Source: Microvirga calopogonii (GTDB lineage Bacteria > Pseudomonadota > Alphaproteobacteria > Rhizobiales > Beijerinckiaceae). Taken from it: 61,665 nt of DNA. A model generated the notes under the pieces. It was not told where the DNA came from. It saw only the letters and a program-made list of their open reading frames with translations, and did no database searches. How positions within the stretch are numbered: position 1 is the first letter of the stretch; every line of letters begins with the position of its first letter. The stretch spans positions 1-61,665 of the forward strand of contig NZ_QDGA01000028.1 of NCBI RefSeq assembly GCF_003347665.1, read 5' to 3'. A program made the translations under genes and the position numbers. Shown in pieces: positions 16,499 to 25,042 of the stretch.

Positions 16499-17446
16499 GA
16501 CCCTGAGGGCTGGCGGCAACGCGTCTGAATTGGGTGGCTTGTAGCGCCGGTTGGCCAGCTTCGGCTCGGCAACCAAGCGGCTGTGCACGACCTGCTCGGG
16601 GGATCGCCCCTTGAGCACGCGCTGGCGTCTTCGGTTGTAGGCCTGGTTGAAGCCCTTGAGCAGGGTTTCCAGATCCCGGTGGCTGTAGATCGTGATGCCG
16701 AGCACCTCGCGCTGCACCCGCCCGTTGAAGCGCTCGACGAGGCCGTTGGTCTGCGGCGTGTAGGGCTTGGTCCTGCGGTGCTCCACCTTCAGCCTCCGGC
16801 AGGCCTCCTCGAAGCCATCGGCGGTAAAGCAGGAGCCGCGGTCGGTGAGCGCGTGCGTGATCTTGAAGGGGAAGGCGCGGATCGCCTCGTTCAGGAAGGC
16901 GACTGCGCTGGTGGCCAGCTCGTCATCGTAGACGGCCAAGTGCACCCAGCGCGAGCAGCGGTCGATAGCGACATAGAGAAAGCGCTTGCGGCTCTCGCCA
17001 TTGGCGGTTCTCAGCTTCGGCAGGTGCTTGATGTCCATGTGCACGAAGCCAAGATCATAGTCTTTGAACGTGCCGATCTTGCGTTTGCGCTGCTGCGCCG
17101 GCGGAAGGCGGCCTAAGCCTTCAGCCTTGAGGATGCGGTAGACCGCGTCGCGGTTGAGATGCGGCAGGAAGTGCGTGATTACGAAGGTGAGGTCATCGAG
17201 CGGAAAGCCGGTGGCCCGGCGCAGAGCGCAGACGATCGCCCGCTCCTCGTCCGTGGCTTTCCAAGGCAGCTTGTGCGGCCGGCTGGAGTGGTCCTGGCAG
17301 TCCTTGGCCCCGCGCTTGCGCCACTTGCGGATGGTCTCGGTGCTGACGCTGAAGCGCTGGGCCAGCACACCGGTGGGCTCGCGCGAGCGGGCGATCTCCT
17401 GGCGAACGGCGGGGGTGGTGCGGGCTTGCGGATGAAGGGAGTGCAT
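16448..17446 (-). CDS. IS481-family transposase
   Basis: A 332-residue DDE enzyme with an N-terminal HTH (RFSVSTETIRKWRKRG, ~31-46) and an integrase core: VHMDIKHLP (D138), ALTDRGSCFTA (D202) and NGLVERFNG (E238). These are the hallmark IS481 motifs. The ATG is chosen because AAGGAGGACG lies just before it; a longer in-frame extension is rejected. The frame appears intact. The last few codons (VRTV) seem to read out of the element into the interrupted methyltransferase gene. Confidence 0.92.
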   Translation of the reverse strand: MHSLHPQARTTPAVRQEIARSREPTGVLAQRFSVSTETIRKWRKRGAKDCQDHSSRPHKLPWKATDEERAIVCALRRATGFPLDDLTFVITHFLPHLNRDAVYRILKAEGLGRLPPAQQRKRKIGTFKDYDLGFVHMDIKHLPKLRTANGESRKRFLYVAIDRCSRWVHLAVYDDELATSAVAFLNEAIRAFPFKITHALTDRGSCFTADGFEEACRRLKVEHRRTKPYTPQTNGLVERFNGRVQREVLGITIYSHRDLETLLKGFNQAYNRRRQRVLKGRSPEQVVHSRLVAEPKLANRRYKPPNSDALPPALRVVARAKEVSHPDRVRTV

Positions 17447-17517
17447 CACGTCCTCCTTCGACGAGGGGCTCGGCGTCGCAGACCATCGAAGCGCCAAGCA
17501 TACTCCTCAATTGCACA
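16465..17517 (-). mobile_element. IS481-family element, approximate ends
   Basis: Boundaries are set from a weakly matching pair of ends: TGTCTGGATGCGAGACCTCC on the left and, reversed from the right, TGTGCAATTGAGGAGTATGC. They share TGT, TG at 9-10 and CTT-GCGC at 21-27. That gives about 1.05 kb, a normal size. Flanking bases (CCGAACTC left, ACGCACCT right) show no target duplication, and the genes on the two sides do not join, pointing to a deletion or recombination between copies. Confidence 0.6.
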
Positions 17518-17527
17518 ACGCACCTGA

Positions 17528-17743
17528 TCCCAACAACGTTCCGCCACCAAACAAGTAGGCTTCGTCTATAGCCACCTGCGGGAATCCTGGATCAAAGAAG
17601 ACGTATCCGATCCGGCGGCCGAGGCTCAACGGCTTATCACAGCACTCACCGAAGCTGGTTATGCAGTTGAGACAAACCAGTTCTTCACCGGATTGAACAC
17701 CACGAGGCCGACGGCCGCCGACGCCGCTTCGATCGCAGCATAG
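17528..17743 (+). pseudogene. 3' remnant of a gene lost at the IS481 junction
   Basis: Immediately right of IS481 an open frame of ~71 codons without a start reads ...VGFVYSHLRESWIKEDV..., later EAQRLITALTEAGYAVETNQF, and ends ADAASIAA-stop. Codon use is coding-like. It is not the missing C-terminus of the interrupted methyltransferase, so it belongs to another gene whose 5' part was deleted. I do not recognise the family. Confidence 0.5.
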
Positions 17744-17829
17744 ACGGGATGGATGGCGGTCGAGTCGTACTTACATTGCAGAGTAATTCGGAATGTGCTA
17801 TCCGTAACTCGCCAATAGGAGCGCAGATT

Positions 17830-18216
17830 ATGGATTTCGCGATGGTCACCAAACCGAAGGATCTGGAAGCCGCCCGCGCCCAGATCGCTCTGCTGCAGCA
17901 AAATCAGCAGACGCTTCAGGCAGCCCAGTTTGCCCATCGCTCTGCCTTGAATGCTGTGGCTGCCAAGACGCCTTTCGGCCGCGATATGATCCGGCACCTC
18001 AACGCAGGCAGATCGATCGAGCAAGCATTCGGACTCGCCGCGACCCATTATGCGAAGATCCATGCCCATGAAGGGCTGGGGCGCGTTTGCTCATCAATTG
18101 CGAAGTTCGCTAAGGACCTGGGCCTGTTCATTCCGAGGAACAAGATGGAAAACCTGGCACGGAACGTTAAGACGATCGTTGAACGTGAACGCGAGGCCGG
18201 GCGTCAGCTCAACTAA
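17830..18216 (+). CDS. small helical protein, unknown function
   Basis: Not recognised. The 128 residues are almost entirely helical: a KPKDLEAARAQIALLQQNQQ stretch that could form a coiled coil (~8-27), a central FGRDMIRHLNAGRSIEQAFG segment (~50-70) and a basic end. The ATG is chosen over an upstream in-frame codon because TAGGAGCGC precedes it. A plausible promoter, TTGCAG, 17 bases, TATCCG, overlaps a TAATTCGG word ~40 bases upstream. It is soluble, and no DNA-binding motif is certain. Confidence 0.55.
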   Translation: MDFAMVTKPKDLEAARAQIALLQQNQQTLQAAQFAHRSALNAVAAKTPFGRDMIRHLNAGRSIEQAFGLAATHYAKIHAHEGLGRVCSSIAKFAKDLGLFIPRNKMENLARNVKTIVEREREAGRQLN

Positions 18217-18283
18217 GCCGCACTCACCGATCGTTTGCCTGCTTCGGCCCTTTGCCCCCAGATACCCAGGTTTTAGACAGTCG

Positions 18284-18361
18284 ATGTCCAAACTGCTCCC
18301 ACTTCTCGTAGCTCTCACGATGGCAGCGGGATCCGGCTATCTGGTCTTCTTCCGGTCATGA
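18284..18361 (+). CDS. possible 25-residue membrane microprotein
   Basis: ATG opens a 25-codon frame MSKLLPLLVALTMAAGSGYL then VFFRS-stop, a single hydrophobic helix with a basic end. It ends 13 bases before another tiny hydrophobic frame, and both lie between the 17830 gene and a strong terminator. The ribosome site is weak, so translation is uncertain. Confidence 0.3.
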   Translation: MSKLLPLLVALTMAAGSGYLVFFRS

Positions 18362-18374
18362 ACGGATAGATTCG

Positions 18375-18479
18375 ATGCTTCCTGGATTATGCCTAGTCGC
18401 CCTCTGTCTCGCAGTCGCTGTTTGGACCGCCGCACCTCTCGACCGGCTGAAGACAGTTCCTGTAAAACGGCGCACGTAG
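18375..18479 (+). CDS. possible 34-residue membrane microprotein
   Basis: ATG opens a 34-codon frame with one hydrophobic segment (MLPGLCLVALCLAVAVWTAA) and a basic C-terminus (KTVPVKRRT). It resembles a one-helix membrane peptide. It sits ~60 bases before a strong terminator, as expected for the last gene of a transcript. No good ribosome site is visible. Confidence 0.3.
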   Translation: MLPGLCLVALCLAVAVWTAAPLDRLKTVPVKRRT

Positions 18480-18539
18480 CCACAGTTCCTCAGATGCGCT
18501 GGCGACATTCCGTAGCCCCCAACCGATGTCCCGCGTAGG

Positions 18540-18572
18540 AAAGGCCGCTCAACGAGCGGCCTTTCTTTTTTT
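18540..18572 (+). terminator. rho-independent terminator
   Basis: A perfect 11-bp stem (AAAGGCCGCTC / GAGCGGCCTTT) closed by AAC is followed by C and seven Ts. It ends the transcript containing the 17830 gene and the two possible microproteins. Confidence 0.92.
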
Positions 18573-18649
18573 GCTCATCCGCCTCCGCACTACCAATCAC
18601 CCGAGATCCGAATTAAAAGTACTGACATCGACAGAGCTTTTGCGAATCC

Positions 18650-19177
18650 ATGAAACACCTCCTGTTGCTCATCTATGCTGCTCCCCTGGTCATCGTCTGG
18701 CTTTGCCTCCGCATTATGGGCATCGGCTCGATGAGATTTCTCAAGTTTCGGCTACGATCGAAAACCCAGGAGGTGACCGTCGCACCCCAAAAGCGGAGTA
18801 GCCGTCGACGCAGCCGATCCACACTATCCTCCGGTGGCGGCAGTGGGGCCATATCCGGAAACGGCGTACCAGGCTTGAACAGTTTGGCCACCTCCACCAA
18901 ACCTGGGAAGCCGCAAAACTCTGGTCGGCCCGGCCTTAAAGACCGTTCGGCCGACATTATTCGGAAAGGCTTAAACGGCCAGATTGCCTCAGAACGGCGT
19001 GAGGCCGACCGGCTTCGAGGCGAGCAACAGCGGCTACACGAAGACACTCTCCGTAATGAGGAAAGTAACCGGCTTCAAGAAGAGGCGCGGCTGCGTGAGG
19101 AACTGGAGCGAGCTCAGGAAGAACGTCGACGTGAGGAAGATCGCTTGGAGGAGGAACGGCGGCGGGCCTACTCTTGA
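18650..19177 (+). CDS. membrane-anchored coiled-coil protein
   Basis: Not recognised. The 175 residues start with one transmembrane helix (LLLLIYAAPLVIVWLCLRI, ~4-22), then a basic patch (RSSRRRSRS, ~49-57), a Gly/Ser/Pro-rich linker and a long Glu/Arg-rich helix (~110-172; RLQEEARLREELERAQEERR) that should form a coiled coil. The topology suggests an inner-membrane anchor with a cytoplasmic rod. A CGAATTA word (reverse of TAATTCG) lies ~40 bases upstream. No clear ribosome site precedes the ATG. Confidence 0.5.
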   Translation: MKHLLLLIYAAPLVIVWLCLRIMGIGSMRFLKFRLRSKTQEVTVAPQKRSSRRRSRSTLSSGGGSGAISGNGVPGLNSLATSTKPGKPQNSGRPGLKDRSADIIRKGLNGQIASERREADRLRGEQQRLHEDTLRNEESNRLQEEARLREELERAQEERRREEDRLEEERRRAYS

Positions 19178-19305
19178 GGCCAACCGACAGCCGGCCGACC
19201 TACCGCAAGAAGACCTATCCCCTTCTACGAAAACCAGAATTTAAAGTTCTCGGGATAACAGGTTTGATAACCCATCGGCACGACGGGCAATAAAAGGCAT
19301 AAATC

Positions 19306-19959
19306 ATGAAGATTCTGAGGGGCAGTACCAAGCCTGAAGAGGGCCAAACCAGAAAGCACGTGAATGAACTCGGCGGTGGCTTCAACTGGCGCCCGATAGT
19401 TGGGATCCTGATGCTCGTCGCCGGCGGCATGGCTGCTGGCTGGGCCGGGATTTTGATCGTCCTTGGCATTGGCGTTGCCATCCAGGTATCCACCGCCCGT
19501 GATAAAAGAAAAGCCAACGATCCCTTCAAAGAGCACCTCGAGGGCCGAAAACTCGATTATTACACCAAGGCTCCCGGTGGTCGGATCGGTGTAGACGTTA
19601 CAAACCGCACGATCATCCTTCAATTGAGGATGGGAACGACTCCAACAACGTTCGAGCTGACCGCTGACGACATCCGGGACTGGACTTGGCGGGTCGAGGG
19701 CTACTCGTGGACATCCTTCTCCACAAATCCTTTGACTGCCCAAATGAAGGCGGACTGGGAAGCTATCAAGGCAAAGGCGCAGGCAGCTGCCAACTCCGGA
19801 ATGTTTATCAAGACGACCAGTATTGACTTCCCAGAGCTTTTTCTAGGATTCGGGATTGGACCTCAATATACCATGCTGTTGAAGAAGTGGGATGAGGTGC
19901 TAACCCAATTCTTCGAAGGCACGCTTCCTCCGCAGAACGTCACAAAAGTCATCCAATAG
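19306..19959 (+). CDS. membrane protein with C-terminal cytosolic domain, unknown
   Basis: Not recognised. A 217-residue protein with a Gly-rich hydrophobic hairpin (PIVGILMLVAGGMAAG, then WAGILIVLGIGVAIQVS; ~30-61) followed by a ~150-residue soluble domain containing GGRIGVDVTNRTIILQLRMG and DIRDWTWRVEGYSW. AAAAGGC precedes the ATG. Its natural terminator seems to have been separated from it by the IS5/IS427 insertion 52 bases after its stop. The coding frame itself is intact. Confidence 0.55.
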   Translation: MKILRGSTKPEEGQTRKHVNELGGGFNWRPIVGILMLVAGGMAAGWAGILIVLGIGVAIQVSTARDKRKANDPFKEHLEGRKLDYYTKAPGGRIGVDVTNRTIILQLRMGTTPTTFELTADDIRDWTWRVEGYSWTSFSTNPLTAQMKADWEAIKAKAQAAANSGMFIKTTSIDFPELFLGFGIGPQYTMLLKKWDEVLTQFFEGTLPPQNVTKVIQ

Positions 19960-20011
19960 GGCGAAGCGAATCGGAATAGCGCGATATCAAATCGATACCG
20001 TCGGCATACTA

Positions 20012-20853
20012 GAGCGCGTTGACATTCACTTGGTCCAAATGAATGCGCTGACGAGGCAAAGGAGTGACATAAATGCCCGTGGGGTTTGTTCATAGCGGGT
20101 GGCGATGCGTCTGAAGTGTTTGATCTTCAGGAAGAAGCGCTCGACGAGGTTGCGCTCGCAATAAAGGGCGTAGTCGCAGGGGACTTGCGGCGATGTTGCC
20201 CTGGGCGGGATGACCGGCACGGCGTCCTGGCTTTCAATGGCCTCCCGCAATGGCTTGGCATCGTAGCCCTTGTCCCCCAGGACATGGTCGGCGGGAAGAT
20301 CGGCGATCAAGGCTTCAGCCTGAGTGATATCGCTCACCTGTCCTGGCGTCAGGATGAAGCGGAGCGGATTGCCCAACGCATCCACGACGGCATGGATCTT
20401 GGTGGTCAGCCCGCCGCGGGAGCGTCCGATCGCACGAGCCTCACACCCCCCTTTTTGCCTGCCGCATGCTGGTGCGCCCGGACAATGGTTGCGTCGATCA
20501 TGATGTATTCGAAGTCGGGCTCATCGGCCATGGCGGCAAAAAGCCGATCCCAGACGCCGCTCTTGGACCAGCGCGAGAAGCGAACAAAGGCGCTGTTCCA
20601 GTTGCCGAAGAGGTCCGGCAGATCTCGCCACGGCGACCCGGTTCGGGCTAACCAGAGCACGGCTTCCACGAACAGCCGGCTATCGACTGCCGTTCGGCCA
20701 GGATCCGTGCGTTTGCCCGGCAGATGCGGCTCCATGCGATCCCACTGGTGATCTTTCAAAATCAGACGCACTCCGCTCACCCAAGCCTCCGCTCGCAAAA
20801 GGAGCTTGAATCAGATTTGCGAGTTCGCGGGAATCCTGAATGTCAACGCGCTC
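20012..20853 (-). mobile_element. IS5-family (IS427 group) insertion sequence, complete
   Basis: The element is bounded by a perfect 17-base inverted repeat, GAGCGCGTTGACATTCA at the left and its reverse complement at the right, with a TA dinucleotide on each side as target duplication. Length is 842 bp, typical of the IS427 group. It carries one transposase split over two frames. Confidence 0.93.
20026..20780 (-). CDS. IS5/IS427 transposase, two frames joined by programmed frameshift
   Basis: The upstream frame (20406-20780, probable GTG start) encodes the N-terminal half (GVRLILKDHQWDRMEPHLPG, then FEYIMIDATIVRAHQHAAGKK with the first catalytic Asp). The downstream frame encodes the rest: GDKGYDAKPLREAI with the second Asp, and NLVERFFLKIKHFRRIATRY with the Glu. 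They overlap at AAAAAGGGGGG (20446-20456, minus strand), a textbook slippery run; reading past it in the second frame restores the family sequence GGCEARAIGRSRGGLTTKIHAV. This is the normal IS427 arrangement, not a disabling mutation. Confidence 0.9.
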
Positions 20854-20856
20854 TAA

Positions 20857-20885
20857 AACACCCGCCTAAAGGCGGGTGTTATTGC
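20857..20885 (+). terminator. terminator displaced by the IS
   Basis: AACACCCGCC-TAAA-GGCGGGTGTT is a perfect 10-bp stem followed by ATTGCTTT, three bases outside the right IS end. It most likely ended the gene at 19306 before insertion. It also separates that gene from the convergent RTX gene. Confidence 0.8.
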
Positions 20886-20947
20886 TTTCAGATACCGGCA
20901 ATCTCGGAACTTTTGTCCACGCGTCCGGGAACTCAAATATTGTATGT

Positions 20948-21838
20948 CTACAAGATGAAGTACGACTTCGAGAGGCTTACAGCGTCATCGAGATGGATTG
21001 AGAAATCCGCCTGACCGTCGCCATCCACGTCTCCGTAGATGTACGTATCAGAAGCCGCTTTATCAAAACGGAGTTCACCAGCCTTCTTGCTGAACGCAGC
21101 GCTGCCGATAAAGCTGAAGGCCTGGTTCCCTTCGCTGGTGAGGTCCGCGTCGATTGCTCGTAGATCGATACGGTCCTTCTGAGACTTGGAAAAGTCAAAG
21201 ATCGTGTCGCGGCCGCCGCTGTCGACCGTCGAGTCAGTAACGGACTTGAACACGAACGTGTCCTTCCCGGCTCCGCCGTAGAGGCGATCGCTTCCACCAG
21301 AACCCGCGATCGTATCGTTACCGGCGCCGCCATTGATCTTATCGCGGCCGTTCCCACCGGACAGACGATTTGCGGCAGACGTCCCGGTGATTGCGAACCC
21401 GAGCTCGAGGGCGATCGTGTCTCCGTTGTCGAATGCCAGCCCTTCAGCGTTCACATAGAGCGCATTCTTCGTGAAGCTGACGTTCTTCCTTGTGATCTCT
21501 AGCGACGTATCCGCCGCGACAATGTCGACTGCGTAGAGTGCCTTGCTTTTACCCGCGCCGAGCGCGTCGAACTTCAGTCCGTAGCCGTTGAACCCGCCTG
21601 TGTCGGGAACATCTAAGAACGTGCCAGAGTAGCCACTGATAACTTTATAGCTGAAACGGCTTCCGGAGATGTCAAACTGTGCCGGGACCACATTGTAGAG
21701 GTCGCCGTCCAACTCGTAGAATTTGGAGTTGTTGAATTCTATCTTGGCGGCAGAGATTTTGACCGTCGCCGGCTTCGTTATCGCGTGATCACGCTTCGGC
21801 GAGTAAATAGTTAACTCAACTTTAGTTCCGTTAAGCAT
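20948..21838 (-). CDS. RTX calcium-binding repeat protein, probably type I secreted
   Basis: A 296-residue protein with tandem nonapeptides GGxGxDxxx between ~158 and 195 (LSGGNGRDKINGGAGNDTIAG, GGSDRLYGGAGKDTF). These bind calcium outside the cell. The C-terminal block that follows (DTIFDFSKSQKDRIDLRAID, then the DVDGDGQADFSIHLDD end) is typical of RTX proteins exported by type I ABC systems through an uncleaved C-terminal signal. The N-terminal ~150 residues are beta-rich and unrecognised; no protease or lipase motif is visible. There is no N-terminal signal peptide and no hlyB/hlyD-type transporter gene nearby. Confidence 0.8.
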   Translation of the reverse strand: MLNGTKVELTIYSPKRDHAITKPATVKISAAKIEFNNSKFYELDGDLYNVVPAQFDISGSRFSYKVISGYSGTFLDVPDTGGFNGYGLKFDALGAGKSKALYAVDIVAADTSLEITRKNVSFTKNALYVNAEGLAFDNGDTIALELGFAITGTSAANRLSGGNGRDKINGGAGNDTIAGSGGSDRLYGGAGKDTFVFKSVTDSTVDSGGRDTIFDFSKSQKDRIDLRAIDADLTSEGNQAFSFIGSAAFSKKAGELRFDKAASDTYIYGDVDGDGQADFSIHLDDAVSLSKSYFIL

Positions 21839-21956
21839 CTTCAGCCCCTAGGCACACTTGATAAGCCCAAGCGTCCAGATAGCCGAACTGCATTATATTC
21901 TCAATCAGATTTGGACTCTGCAGCAGGCCAGACAATCAAACCCCAAAAGGTAGATC

Positions 21957-22247
21957 ATGATGCGCAGCGGTCTCACTCGTGTCGAACACCAGCCCATCCC
22001 TGACGCCGATGCCGTCGCGGCACTCGCCCGCATTCTCTCGACGATGAACGGCCCCTCCACATTCACGTGCGGCAATACAGAAGCACCCGCGAAAGATGAC
22101 GAGGAGGACCTAGGGAATCAGATCGCGGCCAACGCAATCCTTGACCAACTCGCAGCCAAGGGATTCGTGATTTCCCGGTCCGGTCAGGACAGGGCCCTCG
22201 GTCCGAAAGTGCGGGACACAGCGGCAGCACGGTTCACTGTTCTGTAA
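21957..22247 (+). CDS. small hypothetical protein
   Basis: Not recognised. 96 residues, acidic centre (APAKDDEEDLGNQ) and a C-terminal helix, NQIAANAILDQLAAKGFVI. Starts at a double ATG with AAAGGTAG upstream. Soluble, with no motif. It precedes the RseP-type protease gene by 120 bases on the same strand and may be co-transcribed. Confidence 0.5.
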   Translation: MMRSGLTRVEHQPIPDADAVAALARILSTMNGPSTFTCGNTEAPAKDDEEDLGNQIAANAILDQLAAKGFVISRSGQDRALGPKVRDTAAARFTVL

Positions 22248-22367
22248 CCGTCTGACGCTGTTCGCGACAAATATGTCTTCAATGGACTCGGCCCGACCGG
22301 GACTTATCTGCCATTCCCGCGCAATCCGTATTAAAACGCTGAAACGCGAAATAGGAATTCTCGAATC

Positions 22368-23522
22368 ATGGCCGCCTTTTTGGATTCTATGTACTCTCTA
22401 GTGCTCTCACTTCCTTTGACACTTGCCGCGTTCGTCTTTGTCTTGGGCGTTGTAATTGCCGTTCACGAAGCCGGACACCTGTTCACGGGGCGAGCTTTCG
22501 GCATCAAGGCGGAAATCTACTCACTAGGGTTCGGGACATGCCTTTGGGCCAGGACTGATCGGAAAGGAACCGAGTGGCGGATTTGCCTGATCCCACTGGG
22601 CGGATACGTCAAATTCGCAGGTGATAAGAACGCAGCGAGCCAGAGCTCTCACGAAGCACTGGCTGAAATGAGCGAAGCCGAGCGAAAGGTGACGTTCTTC
22701 CATGCGCCTCTCATAGCAAGGGCGTGTACGATTGCCGCCGGCCCCCTCACGAACCTGATCCTGGCGGTTCTCGCCTTTGGCGCCGTCGCCTTTGTCCAGG
22801 GGCAACCCACCTTGAGCGGCCAGGTCGGCAGCATCACTCAGGGGACTCCGGCGGAAAAAGCAGGGATAAAGCCGGGTGATATTGTCACGGCCGTCAACGG
22901 GGCCCCGACGCCGGCAGCAGAGGACATCATCGCCGCCGTCGAGCGATCTCGGGATACTCCTATGATGATGACGATCCGGCGGGGTACAGAAACCCTGGAT
23001 CTCAGCGTCACCGCAGTTCTCAAATCCAGGCCGATCAGTGAGGGGACGGCACACGAAACCTACCCCGTAGTTGGATTCGGTTTCTCTACCGCGCCTGAAA
23101 ACATCTTCTATGTGCCCATGGGTCTTGCCGATGCTGTCACCAATGGGTTCAAGGTCACCTATAAGGTCGCCGAGATCACAGCCGTTACCATAAAGCGGAT
23201 GATTACCGGTGAGGAAGGTATTGAGAACCTGTCTGGTCCGGTGAGGTTGGCAGCGATCTCCGGCACGTACGCGGAGGACCACGGGATTGAAGGTCTCATC
23301 CTCTTGATCGGCTTCGTATCGGTGTCTATCGGCTTCATGAACCTACTTCCGATTCCCGTCCTCGATGGCGGACATTTGACGATGTTCGCTTACGAGGCGG
23401 TCGCAAGGAAGCGCCCCAACAAGAAGGTCGAACAGTTCAGCTATGGCGTAGGCCTAGCGTTCGTGATGTCACTGATGATCTTTGCGACTCTGAACGACGT
23501 CGCACAATTGCTCTTCAAGTAG
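22368..23522 (+). CDS. rseP: RseP-type site-2 intramembrane metalloprotease
   Basis: Cuts membrane-embedded anti-sigma factors or signal peptides inside the inner membrane. The zinc motif HEAGH lies in the first helix (H33, E34, H37). A PLIARACTIAAGPLTNLILAVLAFG helix follows, then a PDZ domain (~125-205; GSITQGTPAEKAGIKPGDIV), and the third zinc ligand in LPIPVLDGGH (D333) of a late helix. Length (384) and order match alphaproteobacterial RseP/MmpA. All catalytic residues are present. The gene is unaccompanied by the usual dxr-rseP-bamA neighbours, so this is probably an accessory second copy. AGGAATTC precedes the ATG. Confidence 0.88.
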   Translation: MAAFLDSMYSLVLSLPLTLAAFVFVLGVVIAVHEAGHLFTGRAFGIKAEIYSLGFGTCLWARTDRKGTEWRICLIPLGGYVKFAGDKNAASQSSHEALAEMSEAERKVTFFHAPLIARACTIAAGPLTNLILAVLAFGAVAFVQGQPTLSGQVGSITQGTPAEKAGIKPGDIVTAVNGAPTPAAEDIIAAVERSRDTPMMMTIRRGTETLDLSVTAVLKSRPISEGTAHETYPVVGFGFSTAPENIFYVPMGLADAVTNGFKVTYKVAEITAVTIKRMITGEEGIENLSGPVRLAAISGTYAEDHGIEGLILLIGFVSVSIGFMNLLPIPVLDGGHLTMFAYEAVARKRPNKKVEQFSYGVGLAFVMSLMIFATLNDVAQLLFK

Positions 23523-23694
23523 GCCTTGACCTCCACTGAACTATCGAGGGCTTGAGGCTCCTGTCTCGCCCTCGATCTTGCTCAATGCCTCGCTGCAACG
23601 TCGACGTCGCAGATTGCCCGACGGCAGCTTACCCATCCTGACCACTCCTTCGAAAAGCCGCCCGTGATGATCCCATGACAAGGGAGATACACTC

Positions 23695-23991
23695 ATGCCC
23701 GAACACAAGGCTCTCCTTGAAGCCGTCGATGTCCTGAAAGACGCAGCATCGGGTTACGCTAACCGCGCGAAGGTCGAGTTGGCCTCAGATAGCCTTCTCG
23801 ACATTCTTCTTGCCGACCAATCGCTCCCCGCGAAAGTACGACTCTATCTGGAGCTTCAAGAGATCCGCCGGGGCTTTCACGATCAAGCCCGGATCCACAG
23901 TTTGCTCGCAGTTTTTGGCCGGCTCAATGAGCCACTCCCACGGCGGCGGGCACGCTCCCGCACGCGAAAGAAGCCGGGGCCCAGACGATAA
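23695..23991 (+). CDS. small hypothetical protein with basic tail
   Basis: Not recognised. 98 residues: helical body (ALLEAVDVLKDAASGYANRAKVEL, ~6-29) and a strongly basic end (PRRRARSRTRKKPGPRR), suggesting nucleic-acid contact. GGGAGATAC precedes the ATG. It is followed 79 bases later by the adenine methyltransferase gene, possibly on one transcript. Confidence 0.5.
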   Translation: MPEHKALLEAVDVLKDAASGYANRAKVELASDSLLDILLADQSLPAKVRLYLELQEIRRGFHDQARIHSLLAVFGRLNEPLPRRRARSRTRKKPGPRR

Positions 23992-24070
23992 AACTCAAAT
24001 CAAAATCGCTCTGGTAGAAGCCAATCAGATCCTTCCACACGTCCACCTTCAAACGAGAAACCAATCCGCA

Positions 24071-24868
24071 ATGAGTAAAAGCCCACGTGGCGGCACATCG
24101 GTGATGGCTCATCGTCTCGGCCAAGAGGCCGACCATGCTCTGCCCGATGCGGACCAGTGGCGAAAGCTCGATCTCTTCCCGACGCCTCCGTGGGGCACAA
24201 GAGCGCTGTTCAAATATGTGTTGCCGGCGCTACAACTCCCTCCACGCATCCGTACAGTTTGGGAACCGGCCGCTGGGTTCGGGCACATGAGTGCCCCGCT
24301 CTCGGAATTTTCTCAGATGACCTTGGCGACCGATATCTATCCCTACGGGCCCCACCTCGACGCTCAGATCGACTTTACAAAGGCGGACCCGAACACGGCG
24401 CTGGTTGACTGGGTGATCACCAATCCGCCCTTCGATCATGCTTACGAGTTCCTCGAGCAGGCGATGCGGATCGCCCGAAGGGGGGTAGCGTTCCTTGTTC
24501 GCCTCGCATGGCTCGAAAGCAAGGGCCGATATAACAGCCTCTGGACCCAGACGCCCCCTTCAGTTGTCGCAGTGTTCACCGAACGGCTTCCGATGTGCCT
24601 GGGCGGCTGGGATCCAAAACTCTCAACGGCTACGGCCTACGCTTGGTATGTCTGGGTGCGGGACGAGCAAGGTCAGTGGCCGCGTGTTCAAAGCCTGCCC
24701 TTCTTCATTCCCACGTTTCTCATTCCCCCCGGCTGCAGGGAAGGGCTCACCCTTGAGAAGGACTTACTGCTGGCAGAGCGCTCAGTTCCCGGCTGGATTT
24801 CTCCCAGCGAGCGGAAAAGGCTGGAGAAGGTGCAGAAGCAGGCGATACGGTTAATGGCTGCGGAGTGA
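24071..24868 (+). CDS. SAM-dependent DNA adenine methyltransferase, phage-like
   Basis: Motif I is WEPAAGFGHM (~64-73; SAM binding) and motif IV is TNPPFD (118-122), the N6-adenine signature DPPF/NPPF. Motif I before IV with no large recognition domain gives a compact gamma-type enzyme of 265 residues. A LFPTPPWGTRAL segment near residue 35 is typical of phage and plasmid methylases of this class. The ATG (MSKSPRGG) is chosen; an 87-codon upstream extension overlaps the preceding gene and lacks coding character. No cognate endonuclease is adjacent, so a protective or regulatory methylation role is more likely than classical restriction. Confidence 0.78.
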   Translation: MSKSPRGGTSVMAHRLGQEADHALPDADQWRKLDLFPTPPWGTRALFKYVLPALQLPPRIRTVWEPAAGFGHMSAPLSEFSQMTLATDIYPYGPHLDAQIDFTKADPNTALVDWVITNPPFDHAYEFLEQAMRIARRGVAFLVRLAWLESKGRYNSLWTQTPPSVVAVFTERLPMCLGGWDPKLSTATAYAWYVWVRDEQGQWPRVQSLPFFIPTFLIPPGCREGLTLEKDLLLAERSVPGWISPSERKRLEKVQKQAIRLMAAE

Positions 24869-25042
24869 TGTCGTTAACCACACAATGAATCCAGCAATAG
24901 ATGGCAGTTGATAGTCTACTGAGGCGATAGATTGGGCGGAGTAAACAGGGGATAATGCGCCTTAGAAACTGTAGTCAACGTGTGAACAACTTTCGATCTG
25001 AACCGGTGATCTGAAACAGGGACTAAACCCCAGGAGCATCAC

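Noticed and set aside
16457..17525. A target-site duplication around IS481
   Set aside because: The flanking bases do not match, and the similar CCCAATAACG/CCCAACAACG words lie at unequal distances from the ends and differ by one base.
20026..20780. Reading the IS5 transposase as a pseudogene
   Set aside because: The two frames meet at an A5G6 slippery run, the known programmed-frameshift arrangement of the IS427 group.
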